Positions 1-10,279 are shown, counted from the first letter of the stretch. The stretch is DNA of 64,000 bases from Erinaceus europaeus (GCF_950295315.1 NC_080166.1:100862999-100926998); one strand, 5' to 3'. Translations and numbers: made by a program. Notes: generated by a model from the sequence alone, not told the origin.

Positions 1-165
1 TTGACTTGGGTTCGAATCCACCCCCTACAGCATTAAAGGAAGCTTCAGTGCTGAGGTTTCTTTCCCTCTATCCTCCTTGTTTTGGTCTGAAAAAGTCAGC
101 TCAAAGTAGTGAAGGCCAAAGGGAAACACACAGACACACACAAAATAAAAGATGAATATTGAGAT
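1..165 (+). repeat. tRNA-derived SINE, cut by window edge
   Basis: A pol III B-box-like GGTTCGAATCC at 9-19 is followed by a body with a pyrimidine-rich stretch and an A-rich tail, the same layout as the other SINEs in the window. The head with the A box lies outside the window. Confidence 0.6.
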
Positions 166-1305
166 TCAATGAAACTATTATTATTTTTTTTTATTCAGGA
201 AAGGTTTGGTTTTATTTACTGTAAACAAAAAGACTTTGCATTCTTGAAACACCAGGATCATTAAGTATTGTAAATCTTAAAATAACTGTAAAGTCTAAAG
301 CTACTTCAAAAAACTATTACCTATAGAAATATTTCTCAAGTTGAGATTGCTCAAACTTTGGTACTTTAAAATAAATATTAAAAGGTATCAAATAAACAAC
401 AACTAAATTAGAGGAATTGGAACTTGCTCTGAAAATGAAAATTTATTAAAAAATATATCCCTTTTATTGAAGGATAGGAAGTTATCAGGAGGCAATATAG
501 TATCTTTTATATCATTGTGATGAGGTTATAGCATTTCCATTAAATAAACTCAGTTCATAAAACCACACACTCCTTAAGATGAATGGATACACTTAAGGTT
601 AGGTGAAAAAAATATGGAAAACTAGGAAGCTGAAATTTTAAATCTTTAAATGAGATGCAATATATTTCTTTCAGATGTTTTAAATTAAACTCAAAAGAAA
701 ACAATGTAACTCAATCATCTGTTGCTATGATTATGGTCAGTAAATCATCCCAAAGCTTAGTATTTCAAATTAATAAGTATTCAGTTAGTTCCCTAAGGAC
801 CCCTAAAATTACCTTGACATAGCATAAACCATTGACTTATTTAAAGTAAAAAATCATAGGATATTAGAATATTAGTGAAAATATATTTGTAAACTAAGAT
901 TCATTTTCTCATTGCACTGAGTTGCATAACTTTGTGAAATTAGCAAATTTTGCAAGAATCAGGGATATATATATCATAGACTATAACAGATATTAAATAA
1001 TATAAATTATAAAATATAAATTAAAATAGTGTTTCCTACAATAATAATATAAAAACAGCATGCTACATATGATATGTCCATTTATTTTGCTTTTGTGTTC
1101 ATTCAATTTTCTACATAAAAAATTTAAATGATTTCCTATATTTCTGTAATAAAATAGAAAACTGAGCTTTGATTTCTCTAGCACTAGTATAGTAATTTGA
1201 CAAAAAAACTATTTTTAAATTTGTAATCTCATAATTGCTTTCTTTATAAGAATACATTTGTAAACAATGGATATATTATACGGCACAGATTGTTTTTCAC
1301 ATAAT
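166..1305. other. AT-rich DNA, nothing recognised
   Basis: Only short spurious reading frames and AT-rich sequence are present. I see no exon, repeat family or RNA gene. Confidence 0.6.
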
Positions 1306-1310
1306 ATTTC

Positions 1311-1738
1311 TGTTATGCCCGTAGTTTTAGGTCCCATTCCTACAGAGAGGAGGCCAGAGTCACATGCAAAAACAATAGCCTTTATTGAAACAAGCTTAAG
1401 CCTGAGCTACAAGCACTTTCCCAATAGTGGCTTGTGAGCCCCGAAGAGACGCAGACAGATTCTTTTTATCCACATCAGGAGAAGGGGGGATTTAGGGGAC
1501 CACTTAAAGTTCAGACCTGTTTGTCAGGGAATTTTTTACCACAGTCCCTGACAGTTTTTGTCTGTTAAGCAAATTTTGGTTTCAGGGCTATCATGACCTC
1601 TGTTTACAGAACAACTGCTGATAGGTAGAAACTCTGAGACTAGTTTTTTGAGTGTTAAGTGCAGCTGTACTGCAGCAGTTGGATTATGAGGTTTTTCTTG
1701 GCTGCCTTAGACAATATGGAGTAATAGTGGCCCTCACA
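1311..1738 (-). mobile_element. Solo LTR of an endogenous retrovirus
   Basis: A 428-bp block that, read on the minus strand, starts TGTGAGGGCC and ends GGGCATAACA (TG...CA). It carries an AATAAA polyadenylation signal (seen as tttatt near 1380). The flanks show a 5-bp target-site duplication ATTTC at 1306-1310 and 1739-1743. No internal retroviral sequence adjoins it, so it is a solo LTR left by LTR-LTR recombination. Family not identified. Confidence 0.75.
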
Positions 1739-1830
1739 ATTTCTCACCACTAAAACAAGGTAAATGAAATGTATTCTACTAAATTCATACTTGTATAGAC
1801 CTCACTGAACAATTAATTATTGTATTAACT

Positions 1831-1860
1831 TATATATAAATATATATATATATATATAAT
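1831..1860. repeat. (TA)n microsatellite
   Basis: A run of TA dinucleotides directly next to the A-rich tail side of the following minus-strand SINE. Confidence 0.85.
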
Positions 1861-2123
1861 TTATTTATTTTCCCTTTTATTGTCCTTGTTGTTGTTCATT
1901 GTTTTTGTAGTTACTGATTGTCGTTGTTGGATAGGACAGAGAGAAATGGAGAGAGGAGGGGAAGACAGAGAGGGGGAGAGAAAGACACCTGCAGACCTGC
2001 TTCACCGCCTGTGAAGTGACTCCCCAACAGGTGGGGAGCCAGGGGTTCCAACCGGGATCCTTACTCTGGTCCTTGCACTTTGTGCCACATATGCTTAACT
2101 AGCTGTGCTACTGTCCGAATCCC
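1861..2123 (-). repeat. tRNA-derived SINE, long form
   Basis: Read on the minus strand it has a tRNA-like head, the ACCTGC/GTGAAGCAGGTCTGCAGGTGTC core, a CCTCTCTGTCTTCCCCTCC pyrimidine block, TCTCTGTCCTATCC, and a tail of AAC/AAT triplets. This is the commonest SINE in the window and is called 'long form' below. Confidence 0.85.
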
Positions 2124-2480
2124 AGTATGAACATTTCTATCTTAAGTCCATAATTACTTAACATCCCAGAAGACAGCTCATCTTGATGGCTCCTTTGTCA
2201 GTCTTTGCACATAGCTCCCATTTGGAGTGACTTTATTCTTGTATACCTTGACCCTTCTCAAACTCAGAGGAATCTAGCCCCAGGCCTGAACATGAGACAT
2301 TATCATTGATAATGTATATCAGAACTGCAAAGATATTTTGCCACACTTTCCAGAAAAAAAGTCATTTTCCTCTAGTTATATATGTTCCAGAAATTATTAT
2401 AATTTGTATAAATGTAAGCTACACATAATAGAAATAGACTTGAATATTCAGATATTCAAACCCCTTTAACTACTGTAGAC
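2124..2480. other. No recognised feature
   Basis: Moderately AT-rich sequence with no reading frame or repeat that I can name. Confidence 0.5.
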
Positions 2481-2624
2481 TGGGGAGACTTCACAGTGGT
2501 TGTATAAAAAACTTTTATGCTTGAGGTTCTGAGGTACAAATTTCATTTCCCAGCACCACTATAAGCCAGAGATGATCAGTCCTCTCCTCTCCTCTTCTCT
2601 CTCTCTCTCTCACACACACACACA

Positions 2625-2658
<34 letters not shown>
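2481..2658 (+). repeat. tRNA-derived SINE, short form, with microsatellite tail
   Basis: The head resembles other short-form copies (GTGGTTGT...ATGCTTGAGGTTCTGAGG, then CAGCACCACTATAAGCC). The tail has become a compound microsatellite of (TC)n, (CA)n, (TC)n and (TA)n at about 2597-2658. Confidence 0.7.
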
Positions 2659-2672
2659 TGATTAATTAATTT

Positions 2673-2949
2673 ATTTTAAAAATATTTATTTATTCCCTTT
2701 TGTTGTCCTTGTTGTTTTATTGTTGTACTTATTATTGCTATCATCGTTGTTGAATAAGACAGAGAGAAATGGAGAGAGGAGGGGAGACAGAGAGGGGAAG
2801 AGAAAGATGGACACCTGCACACCTGCTTCACTGCCTGTAAAGCAACTCCCCTGCAGGTGGGGAACTGAGGGCTCGAACCGGGATCCATATGCCAGTCCTT
2901 GCCCTTTGCGTTACCTGCGCTTAACCCGCTCACTACAGCCTGACTCCCC
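2673..2949 (-). repeat. tRNA-derived SINE, long form, with target-site duplication
   Basis: A full-length minus-strand copy. A target-site duplication TGATTAATTAATTT (2659-2672) and TGATTAATAATTT (2950-2962) flanks it. The left copy is fused to the microsatellite tail of the preceding SINE, so this insertion is the younger of the two. Confidence 0.85.
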
Positions 2950-3278
2950 TGATTAATAATTTCTAAACTCCCTAGCTACCAAGATATTTTATGTTTTCAC
3001 TGAATTCAACTGAATAATGTAAATACAATTACTATAAAGTTATTTTAATAAATATTATAGAAAACTATATTATTTATATGTTATACTAAGAAAAAGATCT
3101 ATATTGAGAAAGCAATTACATGTTCTACTACATACAGGAATTTTTAAGTCAAATTATCAAAACTGTAAGACTTCAATTCTTACTTTGATAACTACAACAA
3201 AAAGTTGGAAGTTATTCATGAAAAATGTAAGAATCTGTGCTCTTCTTTATAACATTGAATAACATAATAGAGATTTAT

Positions 3279-3407
3279 TTTATTTATTTTTTAGCAGAGC
3301 ACTGATCAGCTCTGACTTATGGTGGTACAGGGGACTGAACTTGGGACTTTGGAGTCTCAGGCTTAACAGTCTATTTGCATAACCATTATGCTAACTACCC
3401 CTAGCCC
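3279..3407 (-). repeat. tRNA-derived SINE, short form
   Basis: A minus-strand short form without the pyrimidine-triplet tail: B-box region near 3335, then the complement of a GCATAATGGTTATGC-type head. It is flanked by an imperfect duplication, AATAGAGATTTAT (3266-3278) and AGTAGAAATTTAT (3408-3420). Confidence 0.75.
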
Positions 3408-3609
3408 AGTAGAAATTTATATAACCATTGATTTCTTCATTGCTTCCTCTTCCCGTTTGTTACTAGGAGCATACAGAAATGTCTCTGATTTCTACATATT
3501 TATTTTGTAATCTTCTATCTTAATATATTGTCAAAAGTTTCAAAGTTCTGATTTAGAACATTTGCTTACTCTCTTTGGTTTCATATTTCTGGTAAAATGA
3601 ACAGCGTTC

Positions 3610-3955
3610 TGCTAGTGTTGTGGGAGAGGGAAGAGACCAGGAACTTGTGGCTGAGTGGGAACACAATGCAATGCCTTTATTGATCAGAGACAACACTTTT
3701 TATATATCTCTTTAACAGGAAATGGCAAGTGGGAAAAATAAATGGCTAGGAGAGGGAGTGGAGAAAAGAAAAGAGCGCAAAGGTAAAAAGCTTCCATAGT
3801 AGCTGTTGTGAAGGTTCTAACCAATGGGATAAACCAATACCCTGCAGGTTCTAACCAATGGGATAAACCAATACCCTGGGTCTCAGGCAAAACAATGATT
3901 ATGTAAATAGACCACAGCATCAAGCAATGCAGGGGACCTGGCATAATGACCAACA
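3610..3955 (-). mobile_element. Probable solo LTR with duplicated CCAAT-type block
   Basis: A TG...CA block on the minus strand with an AATAAA signal (tttatt near 3676). A segment containing two CCAAT sequences, starting GGTTCTAACCAATGGG, occurs twice in tandem at about 3812-3878 in the U3 part. The flanks GCGTTC (3604-3609) and GAGTTC (3956-3961) are an imperfect 6-bp duplication. No internal region adjoins it. The ends are less certain than for the LTR at 1311-1738. Confidence 0.6.
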
Positions 3956-3984
3956 GAGTTCATTAACACAACATATATATATAT

Positions 3985-4138
3985 ATGACCTTTTTTTTTT
4001 TTAGTATCACTTTGGCTTCGCCACTCTGACATGACTTTTTCAGATAGATAGAACAGCACCAAGGCTTCTTCCAATGCAGTGAGGCCCAGCTTTGAACCTG
4101 GATTACACAAGGGAAAATAGTTCACTATTGAAGTGAGT
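3985..4138 (-). repeat. Possible old SINE remnant
   Basis: A poly(T) run followed by sequence resembling a degraded minus-strand SINE (AGCTTTGAACCTGGATTAC near the B-box position). Too diverged to be sure. Confidence 0.35.
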
Positions 4139-4427
4139 TATTTTGCAGGTTTCAGTCAATAACTATTCACAATACAACTAGTTTACAAGGCATGGTACTC
4201 TTTGGTTTTCAAGAATATAAAGCTTAGTCTATTAGACTATGAAGCACATTGGCCTATTATGAAAACTAGGCAAATATAAACAACTAAAGACTGATCTGGG
4301 GATTAATTTAAAAGCCCAACAATAGCAAACTGTGGACATAAGACAGCTATTAAAGAACAATTCCATAAAAAATAATTGAAACGTAGTATTTCTGAAATTT
4401 AGAAATTAAAAATACTTATTCAAGTTG
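4139..4427. other. No recognised feature
   Basis: AT-rich unique-looking sequence between SINE remnants. Confidence 0.5.
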
Positions 4428-4580
4428 AAGGGCTGCAGATTTTCTTAGACAAAGAAACACCCGCAGCCCTGCTTCGCCACTTCTGAAGCTTTTCCCCTGC
4501 AGTTGGGGACCAGGGGATTGAACCCAGTCCTTGCACACTATAATCTGTGAGTTTAAACAGTTGCGCCACCAGCTGCCCCC
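4428..4580 (-). repeat. tRNA-derived SINE fragment
   Basis: The minus-strand core (CCTGCAGTTGGGGACCAGGGG, B-box region, GTTGCGCCACCAG head complement) without the AAC-rich tail. Confidence 0.75.
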
Positions 4581-4600
4581 TGCAGGTAAGAATTTACGTA

Positions 4601-4890
4601 GAGGGGACTGGGCAATGGTGCACCCTGTTAAACACATAGCACATAGCAGCTTACAAAAGCACTCTGGTTAGAGCCCTAGCTCTCCAACTGTGAGGGAACA
4701 CTTAATGAGCAGTGGGTGAAGTAGGCCTGCAGGTGTTTTTCTCTCCCCCTCTCTATCTTCCCTCCCCTCTCAATAACTTTGTTATTTCTAATAAAAATAG
4801 AAAGAAAAAGAAAAATGGGAAAAAAGTCCGAGCCCCAGTGATAATTGGTGGCAAAAAGAGAAAGATAGAAAGAAAAAATAAATAAAAGAA
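4601..4890 (+). repeat. tRNA-derived SINE with extended 3' module
   Basis: The head GGGGACTGGGCAATGGTGCA is followed by the pyrimidine block, AATAACTTTGTTATT..AATAAAAA, and a 3' module with GAGCCCCAGTGATAA. That module recurs near 13100, 31850 and 41860. It lies head to head with the minus-strand fragment to its left. Confidence 0.75.
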
Positions 4891-5010
4891 TTTGTGTGTA
4901 TGTAAAAGCCAGTGATATTACCACAAATTACTGGTAAAATATAGGAAAGGGAAAGGGCGGGAAATTGACCACACAGAAGAAATAAAGTTGTTAGATAGAA
5001 AATAAGATAA

Positions 5011-5261
5011 GGGGGGCCAGGCAGTAGTGCAGCTGGTTAAGCGCAAGTGGCACACAGCACAAGGATGGGATCCTGGTTGGAGCCCAGGCTTCCCACCTGC
5101 AGGGGAGTCGCTTCACTAGTGGTGAAGCAGGTCGACAGGTGTCTTTCTCTACCCCTCTCTGTCTTCCTCTCCTCTTTCCATTTCTCTCTGTCCTATTTAA
5201 CAATGAGGATAATAATAACTACAACAATAAAATAACAAGAGCAACAAAAGGGAATAAGTAG
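5011..5261 (+). repeat. tRNA-derived SINE, long form (first of a pair)
   Basis: A full long-form copy on the plus strand. With the next SINE it sits inside one target-site duplication, AGAAAATAAGAT (4997-5008 and 5545-5556). Confidence 0.85.
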
Positions 5262-5544
5262 GGGAGTTGAGCGGAAGCTAGCGGTTTAGTTCACCTGGCA
5301 CAAAGCACAAGGACCAGCATAAAGATCCTGGTTGGAACCCCAGCTCCCCACCTGCAGGGGAGTGGCTTCACAGGTGGTAAAGAGCAGGTCTGCAAGGTAT
5401 CTCTCTTCCTCTCCCCACCTCTGTCTTCCCCTCCTTTCTCCATTTCTCTCTGTCCTGTCCAACAATGACAACAATAATAACTACAACAAAACAACAAGGG
5501 CAATAAAAGGGAATAAATAATAATAATAAAAATAATAAAAAAAA
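5262..5544 (+). repeat. tRNA-derived SINE, long form (second of a pair)
   Basis: It directly follows the first copy head to tail and has its own AAC/AAT tail ending in (AAT)n and A's. The outer duplication AGAAAATAAGAT follows it. Confidence 0.85.
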
Positions 5545-5621
5545 AGAAAATAAGATCCCATCTGGTGACTATTATTTGAAACACTTTTTGTTGTTGTTGT
5601 TTTAATACACTGAAAGTATCA

Positions 5622-5757
5622 ATAGAAGGCTTGGCATAATAGATATGCGAAAAGACTTGTGTGCTTGAGGTTCCAAATGTCTAGGTCCAATTCTCAGCAC
5701 CATCTTACCACTAAGTCAGGGCTGAGTAGTGCTCAGGCTAAAAAAAAAAAAAAAAGT
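5622..5757 (+). repeat. tRNA-derived SINE, short form
   Basis: Head GGCTTGGCATAATAGATATG, B-box-like GGTCCAATTCTC, then CAGCACCATC..GGGCTGAG and a poly(A) tail at about 5740-5756. Confidence 0.7.
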
Positions 5758-5772
5758 AAAAAGTGGTCCCAT

Positions 5773-5787
5773 AAGAAAAGGGGGAAT
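5773..5787 (+). other. Polypurine-tract-like sequence left of the 5' LTR
   Basis: AAGAAAAGGGGGAAT immediately precedes the left LTR. The same AAAGGGGGAAT precedes the right LTR, where a polypurine tract is expected. A tract upstream of a 5' LTR is not expected for a simple provirus. Confidence 0.6.
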
Positions 5788-6147
5788 TGTCATATGCTTT
5801 ACATTGGTTTGTCCTAGCCCTCCCCCCGCCAAGAGAATTGGATCAGTCCTGTTAATTTCGCGGGCCTGCTTGGCCCCGCCCCAAGAAACCCCGAGAGAGG
5901 GTTCCTGAGTCCGAGAGTTCCAGAGTGAGAGAGTTCGAGGGTTCCTGAGTTCGAGAGTAAAAGAAAGAGTGCTTGCGCCGCCGCAAAGAGACAGCAGAGT
6001 TCTGTTTGGTGATTAGTTTGTCTTAGTTTATGAATCGTTGTTCCTGAATAAAGAAATACAGCTTCCCTACCCAGCCGTTGTCTCCGCGTCTCTGTTACCC
6101 GCCGTGAAGCAAGCCAGCCCGGCAAGAGCCTCCGAATTTTAACAACA
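5788..6147 (+). repeat. Left LTR of class II-like ERV
   Basis: Starts TGTCATATGC and ends TTTTAACAACA. AATAAA lies at 6047-6052 after TTGTTCCTG. GAGAGTTC-type short repeats make it longer than the right copy. Confidence 0.85.
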
Positions 6148-6149
6148 AA

Positions 6150-6167
6150 TGGCGCCCACGTGGACCT
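6150..6167 (+). other. Retroviral primer binding site, Lys-tRNA type
   Basis: TGGCGCCCACGTGGACCT begins two bases after the LTR end. TGGCGCCCA is the start of Lys-tRNA primer sites. The remainder has diverged, so the exact isoacceptor is inferred. Confidence 0.75.
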
Positions 6168-7409
6168 GACCTGCGCATCTCTCAGATAAGTAAAGACAAT
6201 TTGGCTTCCTATGCATTATGGCCTTCTCTTCTGCTTGTGAAGAGATCTCCAAAGGCCTCTGCTCTTTCTTCACGAGACTGTTTTGCTGTTTCTGGAACAT
6301 TTAACTCTGGACCACTCTGTGGTTTCCACTTGCTCGGGCGAACTCAGAACAGCCAGCGGGAATAGCCAGCGGGCGAGGCGCGGAGCTGCCGTTTCCACCT
6401 GGTTAAACAGCCAGCCAGCCGGCTGCGCCCAGACAACCCCGCGCACCGCGCCCGCAGCCCCGCAGCCCTGCAGCCCGCAGGAGGCCGAAGCCAGCACACA
6501 AGAGCCCCTGGAGCCCGAGACCAACACGCAAGCGCTCGAGGCCAGCCCACAGGAGCCGGCTCTCCACCGCGTGGCGCAGGGCACTGGACGCGGGATCCCT
6601 CCACACTGCTCGGCCACTGCGAGCAGGGCAGCAGACATGGCAGGGCCATGGGGCAGGGCCGCGGCGGCCTATCATGGCCGCCACCCCTGGGCACCTAGGC
6701 CCACGCCTTCTGCAAAGCTGGCCTGCCTGCCCTCTTTCTATGAATTCTGGAACCATCCCGGGCCTCCCGGACCCCCGGGCTCCCTGCCGAAACTGGGCAC
6801 ACAAGATCTCCAGCCGCCGGTCTGGTCTGAAGGCAGACAAGCTGGAGTACGCAGAGATTTGTGCATAGATCGCAACCTGCAATTCCTAAAAGTGGAGCTG
6901 CGCGGGAAGCCACCTCCGGATGGTGAACCCCCCCCAACAACTAAGACAGTACAGATTTAAATTCGTGTTTAAAATGACATGTCTTCGTAACAAAGGTTTC
7001 TCTCCTTGTGTATTAATGACCATGTTTATGTGTATGTTTAAAGTTTGGTAAACAGTAGCTTTAGGGCTAAATTCTTACTAGTCAAAGTTAAATGAAAAAG
7101 GTTTTCAATGTAATTCTCATAAAGATAAAATTAACTTACATTTAAAGTCTAAGGTAAAAATTAGTTAACAATCAATATATTTTAACTAAGTTAGGCTAAA
7201 CAAAAGGTTAAATAGACTTGTTGATATGTAAATCTCTCCACTACCTTCTCTATTAGAAATGGTAGATCGCACAATGGGTATGCTAATTATTCTCATGCCT
7301 GAGGTTTCCTCTCCGGCCCACACCTAGGGTGTGTCTCCATCTTGAATGGGTGTAACAAAAGGTTAAAAGACGTTGTTGATATGTAAAAGTCTCAAATTCC
7401 TTCTCTATT
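6168..7409 (+). other. ERV internal leader: GC-rich part then AT-rich repeats
   Basis: About 6340-6950 is strikingly GC- and CpG-rich compared with its surroundings and holds overlapping open frames on both strands, the longest 225 codons (6283-6960, plus). That product is proline/alanine-rich, has no retroviral or other domain I recognise, and open frames are expected by chance in GC-rich DNA. I therefore do not call a gene. About 7225-7423 holds two related direct repeats (GTTGATATGTAAA...CCTTCTCTATTA) some 140 bp apart. Confidence 0.55.
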
Positions 7410-7424
7410 AAAAACGTTGGATCC

Positions 7425-8204
7425 TTTGTTCTATTCTCCTAAAAAATGTGCTTGGGATCTTGATGGGGATAGCATTAAATTTGTAGATGGCTCTGGGTAA
7501 TATATTCATTTTGATGATGTTAATTCTTCCAACCCATGAGCATGGAATATCTTTCCACTTCTTTGTGTCTTTTTCAATTTCTTTGAGTAGTGACTCATAA
7601 TTTTCAGTATACAAGTCTTTCACTTCTTTGGTTAGGTTTATTCCTAGATATTTTATTGTTTTTGTTGCTATAGAAAAAGGAACTGATTTCTGGATTTCAA
7701 TTTCTTCTAACTTAGTGTTTGCATAGAGGAATGCCACTGACTTTTGAATGTTAATTTTATAGCCTGACACATTACTGTATTGCCTGATGATTTCCAAAAG
7801 CTTCTTGCTAGATTCCTTAGGTTTTTCCATATATACTATCATGTCATCTGCAAATAAGGAGAGTTTGACTTCTTCTCTTCCAATCTGTATTCCTTTAATT
7901 CCTTGCTCCTGCCTGATTGCTATGGCAAGAACTTCCAACACTATGTTGAATAGTAATGGTGATAGTGGGCAGCCCTGTCTAGTACCTGATCTGAGGGGAA
8001 ATGCTTCCAGTTTTTCACCATTGAGTATGATGTTGGCTGTAGGTTTGCTATATATAGACTCCACTATCTTCAGGAATTTTTCATCTATTCCTATTTTTTG
8101 TAGTGTTTTGATCATAAAGGGATGTTGTATTTTGTCAAAGGCTTTCTCTGCATCTATTGATATGACCATGTGGTTTTTGGTCTTGCTTTTGTTGATGTGG
8201 TGAT
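7425..8204 (-). pseudogene. L1 ORF2 reverse-transcriptase segment, inverted
   Basis: On the minus strand this encodes part of the L1 ORF2 reverse transcriptase, the enzyme that copies L1 RNA at the nicked target. Recognisable are the block with SIDAEKAFD, the [15 protein letters not shown] block and the catalytic FADDM motif (about residues 108-112 of the 253-residue frame). The frame stays open to the inversion breakpoint, which suggests a fairly young copy. The endonuclease domain and ORF1 are absent because the copy is 5'-truncated. The last 20 nt are repeated in the forward half, as twin priming can produce. Confidence 0.9.
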
Positions 8205-9523
8205 TTTAGGAGAATAGAACAAATGCTACAAATGTTTATCTGGAACCAGAAAAGACCTAGAATTGCCAAAACAATCTTGAGAAAAAAGAACAGAACTGGA
8301 GGCATCACACTGCCAGATCCAAACTATATTATAGGGCCATTGTCATCAAAACTGCTTGGTACTGGAACATGAACAGACATACTGACCAGTGGAATAGAAT
8401 TGAGAGCCCAGAAATGAGGCCCCACACCTATGGACATCTAATCTTTGACAAAGGGGCCCAGACTATTATATGGGGGAAGCAGAGTCTCTTCAACAAATGG
8501 TGTTGGAAACAATGGGTTGAAACATGCAGAAGAATGAAGCTGAATCACTGTATTTCACCAAATACAAAAGTAAATTCCAAGTGGATCAAGGACTTGGATG
8601 TTAGACCAGAAACTATCAGATACTTAGAGGAAAATATTGGAAGAACTTTTTTCCGCATAAATTTTAAAGACATTTTCAATGAAACGAATCCAATTACAAG
8701 GAAGACTAAGGCAAGTATAAACCTATGGGACTACATCAAATTAAAAAGCTTCTTCACAGCAAAAGAAACCACTACCCAAATCAAGAGACCCCTCACAGAA
8801 TGGGAGAAGATCTTTACATGCCATACATCAGATAAGAGTTTAATAACCAACATATATAAAGAGCTCACCAGACTCAACAACAAGACAACAAATAACCCCA
8901 TCCAAAAATGGGGGGAGGAATTGGACAGAATATTCACCACAGAAGAGATCCAAAAGGCCGAGAAACACATGAAAAAATGCTCCAAGTCTCTGATTGTCAG
9001 AGAAATGCAAATCAAGACAACAATGAGATATCACTTCACTCCTGTGAGAATGTCACACATCAGAAAAGGTAACAGCAGCAAATGCTGGAGAGGGTGTGGG
9101 GTCAAAGGAACCCTCCTGCACTGCTGGTGGGAATGTCAATTGGTCCAACCTCTGTGGAGAACAGTCTGGAGAACTCTCAGAAGGCTAGAAATGGACCTAC
9201 CCTATGACCCTGCAATTCCCCTCCTGGGGATATATCCTAAGGAACCCAACACATCCATCCAAATAGATCTGTGTACACATATGTTCTTGGCAGCACAATT
9301 TGTAATAGCCAAAACCTGGAAGCAACCCAGGTGTCCAACAACAGATGAGTGGCTGAGCAAGTTGTGGTATATATACACAATGGAATACTACTCAGCTGTA
9401 AAAAATGGTGACTTCACCGTTTTCAGCCGATCTTGGATGGACCTTGAAAAAATCATGTTGAGTGAAATAAGTCAGAAACAGAAGGATGAATACGGGATGA
9501 TCTCACTCTCAGGCCGAAGTTGA
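8205..9523 (+). pseudogene. L1 ORF2 C-terminal segment with one frameshift
   Basis: The forward half continues ORF2 from the point where the inverted half stops. A one-base loss near 8322 shifts the frame. From about 8328 the frame is open to the TGA at 9521-9523 (384 codons from the first Met at 8369). The C-terminal cysteine-rich motif C-x3-C-x7-H-x4-C of L1 ORF2 (CWRGCG...HCWWEC) lies around 9083-9138. The stretch [14 protein letters not shown] near the end is typical of L1. Loss of the N-terminal half makes it non-functional. Confidence 0.9.
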
Positions 9524-10279
9524 AAAACAAGATTAGAAAAGAAAACACAAGTCGAACCTGAAATGGAATTGGAGTATTACACCAAAGTAAAAGACTCTGG
9601 GGTGGGTGGGTGGGTGGGGAGAATACAGGTCCATGAAAAATGATGAATGAAATAGTGGGGGTTGTATTGCTAAATGGGAATCTGGGGAATGTTATGCATG
9701 TAAAAAAAAAAAAAAGAAGTAGAAATGCAAAGCAGAAATTGACTGAGTTTGGAGTACGGCACCAAAGTAAGAAAGCAGAAATATACTAGAGTTTGCAGTG
9801 AGTACCTCCCTAATACTTCCTCTCCACTTTTCCAAGCTTTGGGTCCATGATTGCTCAACAATCTGTTTGGCTTTGTATGTTAACTCTCTTTTCAGTCACC
9901 AGGTTCCAGGTGTCATCAGGATGCCGGCCAGACTTCCCTGGATTGAAGACACCACCAATGTGTCCTGGAGCTCAGCTTCCCCAGAGACCCATCCTACTAG
10001 GGAAAGAGAGAGGCTGACTGGGAGTATGGACCGACCAGTCAACGCCCATGTTCAGCGAGGAAGCAATTATAGAAGCCAGACCTTCTACCTTCTGCAACCC
10101 TCAATGACCCTGGGTCCATGCTCCCAGAGGGATAGAGAATGGGAAAGCTATCGGGGGAGGGGGTGGGATATGGAGATTGGGTGGTGGGAATTGTGTGGAG
10201 TTGTACCCCTCCTACCCTATGGTTTTGTTAATTAATCCTTTCTTTAATAAAAAAAATAAAAAAACAAAAAAAAACAAAA
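9524..10279 (+). repeat. L1 3' UTR, composite of two 3'-end types
   Basis: First comes type A: CACCAAAGTAAAAGACTC, a (GGGT)n run at 9599-9618, then ATGCATGTAAAA with an A-run at about 9702-9715. Next is type B, beginning near 9760, with the CTTTTCAGTCACCAGGTTCC block and ending GGTTTTGTTAATTAATCC plus an A-rich tail. Type A also occurs alone at 43994-44191, and type B occurs more than ten times elsewhere in this window. Confidence 0.8.

Larger units (their letters stand above)
7424..10279. mobile_element. 5'-inverted, 5'-truncated L1 inserted in the ERV
   Basis: Target-site duplications AAAAACGTTGGATC (7410-7423) and AAAAATGTTGGATC (10280-10293) bound the whole block. The left 780 bp are inverted L1 ORF2 sequence. 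The right part runs forward from 8205 through the ORF2 stop at 9523 and into a two-part 3' end with an internal poly(A) (about 9702-9715) and a terminal A-rich tail. This is a twin-primed L1 insertion, younger than the ERV it interrupts. Confidence 0.9.

Noticed and set aside
6283..6960. 225-codon open frame in GC-rich DNA as a new gene
   Set aside because: Several long frames overlap on both strands of the same GC-rich block, the product is low-complexity Pro/Ala-rich, and it lies in an ERV leader where no gene is expected.
7787..8203. 138-codon plus-strand frame
   Set aside because: It is the antisense shadow of the L1 reverse-transcriptase frame on the other strand.
8369..9523. 384-codon frame as a host gene
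   Set aside because: It is the L1 ORF2 C-terminus, with the family's cysteine-rich motif, within an L1 insertion that has target duplications.
9798..10235. 145-codon frame, and similar frames at 52142-52525 and 56926-57243, as a conserved protein
   Set aside because: The similarity is because all are copies of the same L1 3' end. The frame is not maintained in other copies and there is no domain.
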